DNA of 64,000 bases, from NCBI GenBank assembly GCA_965116335.1, contig OZ220677.1:248001-312000 (forward strand). Direction: 5' to 3'. Under the pieces are notes generated by a model. That model was not told the origin of the DNA. It was given only the letters and a program-made list of their open reading frames with translations, and ran no database searches. Below are positions 61,290-64,000 of this stretch, one piece after another (within the stretch, counting starts at the first letter, position 1; every line of letters begins with the position of its first letter). The position numbers and the translations under genes were made by a program. The stretch comes from G963663315 sp965116335 (GTDB lineage: Bacteria; Pseudomonadota; Gammaproteobacteria; Arenicellales; Poriferihabitantaceae).

Positions 61290-64000
61290 GTGGCTAGACA
61301 AAACCTTCAATACCTGCTGGTACCCGATGCTGGCGCGGCTCGCCGCTTGCGGCGCATCCTGGCGGAGCGAAGCGCACGCTCCGGTATGGTCGCAGGCACA
61401 TGGTCGGAGTTGATGAAATGGGCGTGTCGTGCATATCTGATACCGGAGACGACCGATGACAACGACAACGGCTTCAGGAAAGCGCTGGAAGAAATCGAAG
61501 ACGCATTCTGGACCAAGAGCTTGTCGGTTGCACCTGTCGAAACCGGCGAAGCGGTCAAATCGGCACTGATACAGATCGTATCTGCTACCGATCCCGCGAG
61601 TGATATGGGAATCGCTGGTCTGGATGGGCTTGCAGAAAGACCACGACGACACCTTCAGGATCTGTTCCGCCTGGCTACGTTACTCGAAGGACGATGGCCA
61701 CAGGAACTGTCAATGATGCAATCGGTACTGTCGGCTGGCGCTAACGATGCCCTCCATACCATCCGTGTGTACCGCAGCGAGGGTATCCCCCGCTTGACCC
61801 GGTGGCAAACCGAAGTGGTCGAAAAACTGAATCAGGACGTGGATAGCTCCGAGGAACTTCGCGACCAAGAGTTACCCCGGATTTTGAACGAAGTGCTGGG
61901 CAGTGATTTTGTGGGGGAACCGGGAAGTACCCTGCGTTTCCTCCAGGAGCGTCTGTTCGAAGCGGTCACGGACAAAGTCGAAATGGACGGATCGGTACAG
62001 TGGGTCGGAGCCCGGGACTTCCTGCAGGAAGCAGAAGTCGCAGCCGGTATGGTGCAGACCATTCTGAGCAAGACTCCCGAACTTGAACCCGCCGACATCG
62101 GCCTGCTGATTCCCGATAGTTTCGAGTACACCACGGCGTTGGAGGATGCGTGTGCTCTGGGTGGCATCGCACTTTCGGGGTTGCCCGCGGAGCGCTGGTG
62201 CCGTGATCTTGGTCATGAAGTTGTCTTCCATTTTCTGTATTGCCGGCAAAAGCCTGCGCCCGCCATGGCTTTGGCGATCTGCCTGTCATCGCCATTGATG
62301 CCCTGGTCTCGTGAGGAAGGGGCGGTGCTGGCGCAAACGGTGATGGATGGTGATTATCGGTTGCGCCCGTTGTCCTCTACCAGTCGGGAAGGTCGAATCA
62401 TGCTGAATTTATTGCGGGACGGTGATAGCAAGCCTGCCTCGTTAGCCAGGGCGCTGCTGGAGTTCGTGTCGTTGCTTCGAGGCGGTGAGGATATTGCCGG
62501 GCACATCCAGCAGGCAAAGGCAGCGGTCGAACAGCTGAATGACGCACTGAAAGGCGCGGCCTTCGTTGATTGGGCGGGATTGCGTAGAACCGTGAGCCCG
62601 AGATTCATTACCTCGGGTGAGTCACCCGACTTCAATCTCGAAGGCGTGACGGTGTGGCGAGAATCACAGGAGGGCTGGCGGTCCGTAAAGCACTTGATCG
62701 TCCTGTGTTTCGCACAGGGGCATTACCCATCAGCCCTGGCCAGAGATCCGGTTTTCTCGGCTGACGATCTTGGCTCCATTCACGAGCTGACTGGTCTTGC
62801 CGTCAGCTCGCCATCGGAAGCACTGGAAGACCGGCGTCTGCGCTTCAAACGGCAGTTGGGCGCTGTCGCCGAATCGGTGACCTTTCTCGTGCCACGCCGT
62901 GACCCGAGAGGGGAAAAACAATCGCCTTCGGAAAGTCTGGTGTTCATGCACCAGTTGTTTACCGGCCCGGAGTCAGCTGATGAAAGGATCGTCGAGCTCG
63001 ATTCTGCAGATGATCGTGCACAGGTTGGACACATCGCTCTGGCTGCCCCTGCGCCTCCAGAATCACCGCGCACGCTTCACGCGGAAGACCTGAATTTTGA
63101 TCGTGACTTACTGACCCTGAGAGCCGACAAGGAAGGTCAGTTAAAGCCTGAATCGCCGAGCAGCCTGGAAACTCTGATGGTCTCAAGACTGGCTTGGCTG
63201 TTGCGCCGCCTCAAGGCAGAGCCTCTGCTGTGGGCGCCGGAGTCAGCGGCCCCGACCTTGTTGGGGACGCTTGCGCACAAGGTGTTCGAAGACCTGTTTA
63301 GCCCCGGGGAAATGCTGCCCGATTCAAGCGAGATTCCAGGACGTGTGGAAACCCTGCTGGACAATGCCATCCGACGACTGGCCCCTTTTCTCCGATCTTC
63401 CCAGTGGCAGGTAGAGCGGCGGCATTTCACAGCCGAGACCATCAAAGCCGCACAGGCCTGGCGCAATGTGCTGGACCGATTGAGCGCCGAGGTCCTCGCC
63501 AGTGAAGTCTGGCTGCAGGGACCCTGGTCCGGTATTCCTATTCATGGTCAGACCGATCTGCTTTTAGGCTTGCCCGGGGACCGGTTGCTGGTCGTGGACT
63601 ACAAACGCTCAAAGTCGACCAGTCGCCGACCACGCATGGAGAAAGGCTACGACTGTCAGGCAAACCTCTACCGGGCAATGCTGGAAAGTGGTGGCCCCAA
63701 ACATGATACAGGGGATGACACAGACCCAATGCTGCTGAGCAGGATTCGTAGTGCGGCCCAGACAGGGATCGTTTACTACATGATGAACGATCAGATTTCC
63801 CTGTCCGATTCGGTACTGTTGGAATCCGGTGCCGTCCCGGGTTGGCAGACGCTGGGAAACGATGTGGCAAGTCAGGCAATGGCGCTGATTCAGCAGCGGC
63901 TTTGCGAAGTCAGTGTCGGAGAGGTGCGACTGAATCGGGAGAGTGACGCCGAGTTTTTCGAAAAGCAGGCCGGGATAAAACCTTACGCCTTGAAAAACAG
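61290..64000 (+). CDS. AddB-like PD-(D/E)XK nuclease family protein (3' end outside window)
   Basis: The frame from GTG at 61290 is open to the window edge, 903 complete codons. The start reads MARQNLQYLLVPDAGAARRL and is preceded by AAGGAG six bases upstream. The long central part has the degraded helicase-like layout of AddB/RexB proteins (ARDFLQEAEVAAGMVQTIL, then GLLIPDSFEYTTAL). Near the visible end is a RecB/AddB-type nuclease core: HGQTDLLLG (Asp about 755), LLVVDYKRSKS (Asp about 770, Lys about 772), and GYDCQANLYRAML as the motif after the active site; the upstream LLGTLAHKVFEDLF supplies the N-terminal helix. Such proteins usually partner a UvrD/AddA helicase-nuclease in double-strand break processing, or act in phage defence; the partner gene would lie beyond the edge. 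Four-cysteine iron-sulfur ligands of AddB were not seen in this part. Confidence 0.85.
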   Translation, partial: MARQNLQYLLVPDAGAARRLRRILAERSARSGMVAGTWSELMKWACRAYLIPETTDDNDNGFRKALEEIEDAFWTKSLSVAPVETGEAVKSALIQIVSATDPASDMGIAGLDGLAERPRRHLQDLFRLATLLEGRWPQELSMMQSVLSAGANDALHTIRVYRSEGIPRLTRWQTEVVEKLNQDVDSSEELRDQELPRILNEVLGSDFVGEPGSTLRFLQERLFEAVTDKVEMDGSVQWVGARDFLQEAEVAAGMVQTILSKTPELEPADIGLLIPDSFEYTTALEDACALGGIALSGLPAERWCRDLGHEVVFHFLYCRQKPAPAMALAICLSSPLMPWSREEGAVLAQTVMDGDYRLRPLSSTSREGRIMLNLLRDGDSKPASLARALLEFVSLLRGGEDIAGHIQQAKAAVEQLNDALKGAAFVDWAGLRRTVSPRFITSGESPDFNLEGVTVWRESQEGWRSVKHLIVLCFAQGHYPSALARDPVFSADDLGSIHELTGLAVSSPSEALEDRRLRFKRQLGAVAESVTFLVPRRDPRGEKQSPSESLVFMHQLFTGPESADERIVELDSADDRAQVGHIALAAPAPPESPRTLHAEDLNFDRDLLTLRADKEGQLKPESPSSLETLMVSRLAWLLRRLKAEPLLWAPESAAPTLLGTLAHKVFEDLFSPGEMLPDSSEIPGRVETLLDNAIRRLAPFLRSSQWQVERRHFTAETIKAAQAWRNVLDRLSAEVLASEVWLQGPWSGIPIHGQTDLLLGLPGDRLLVVDYKRSKSTSRRPRMEKGYDCQANLYRAMLESGGPKHDTGDDTDPMLLSRIRSAAQTGIVYYMMNDQISLSDSVLLESGAVPGWQTLGNDVASQAMALIQQRLCEVSVGEVRLNRESDAEFFEKQAGIKPYALKN

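Noticed and set aside
61152..63879. Minus-strand and alternative-frame ORFs over the AddB-like gene
   Set aside because: They are shadows; the plus frame from 61290 is continuous, has a good ribosome site and the nuclease motifs.

Overview
The window looks like a chromosomal segment of a moderately GC-rich proteobacterium, most likely a gammaproteobacterium. SucC and SucD resemble the enteric enzymes, TsaD and a Bpt-type aminoacyl-tRNA-protein transferase are present, and the giant surface protein ends in a Gram-negative autotransporter barrel. I cannot name a genus. No rRNA, tRNA or CRISPR array was seen.

Bases 1-4671 (minus strand) form an apparent operon read right to left: a Rieske ferredoxin, a Rieske oxygenase alpha subunit, a D-2-hydroxyacid dehydrogenase and a SulP/STAS anion transporter cut by the left edge. 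Divergent to it, 4809-13012 (plus) is a tightly packed C1/energy operon: sucC, sucD, a NuoE-NuoF fusion, a molybdenum/tungsten formate dehydrogenase catalytic subunit and formate-tetrahydrofolate ligase. Together they would turn formate into NADH and 10-formyl-THF beside succinyl-CoA synthetase.

Bases 13013-17464 are an accessory zone: a coiled-coil PD-(D/E)XK-like protein, palindromic intergenic repeats (families A and B), an IS4-family element and a second rve/DDE element inserted across the IS4 right junction, a short tandem repeat, and a 22-C homopolymer.

Bases 17465-54187 are one uninterrupted frame of 12,240 codons: signal peptide, a very long nearly cysteine-free passenger of Calx-beta-like, Ig-like and FN3-like beta-sandwich repeats, an acidic Q/P-rich linker, and a C-terminal autotransporter barrel. 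It contains three 6.15-kb (about 2,050-residue) units whose difference pattern shows the middle one is an unequal-crossover hybrid of its neighbours, plus a separate 1,380-bp perfect duplication. Copies of the A and B repeats lie in opposite orientation on its two sides.

Bases 54188-64000 hold more A/B repeats, bpt (minus), tsaD, a solute-binding protein, a Cache/HAMP-like membrane protein without an output domain, an OFA-type MFS transporter, a 343-residue unknown (minus), and a divergent AddB-like PD-(D/E)XK nuclease cut by the right edge. The most unusual content is the giant autotransporter and its recombination record. All identity statements come from reading by eye, not from alignment software.
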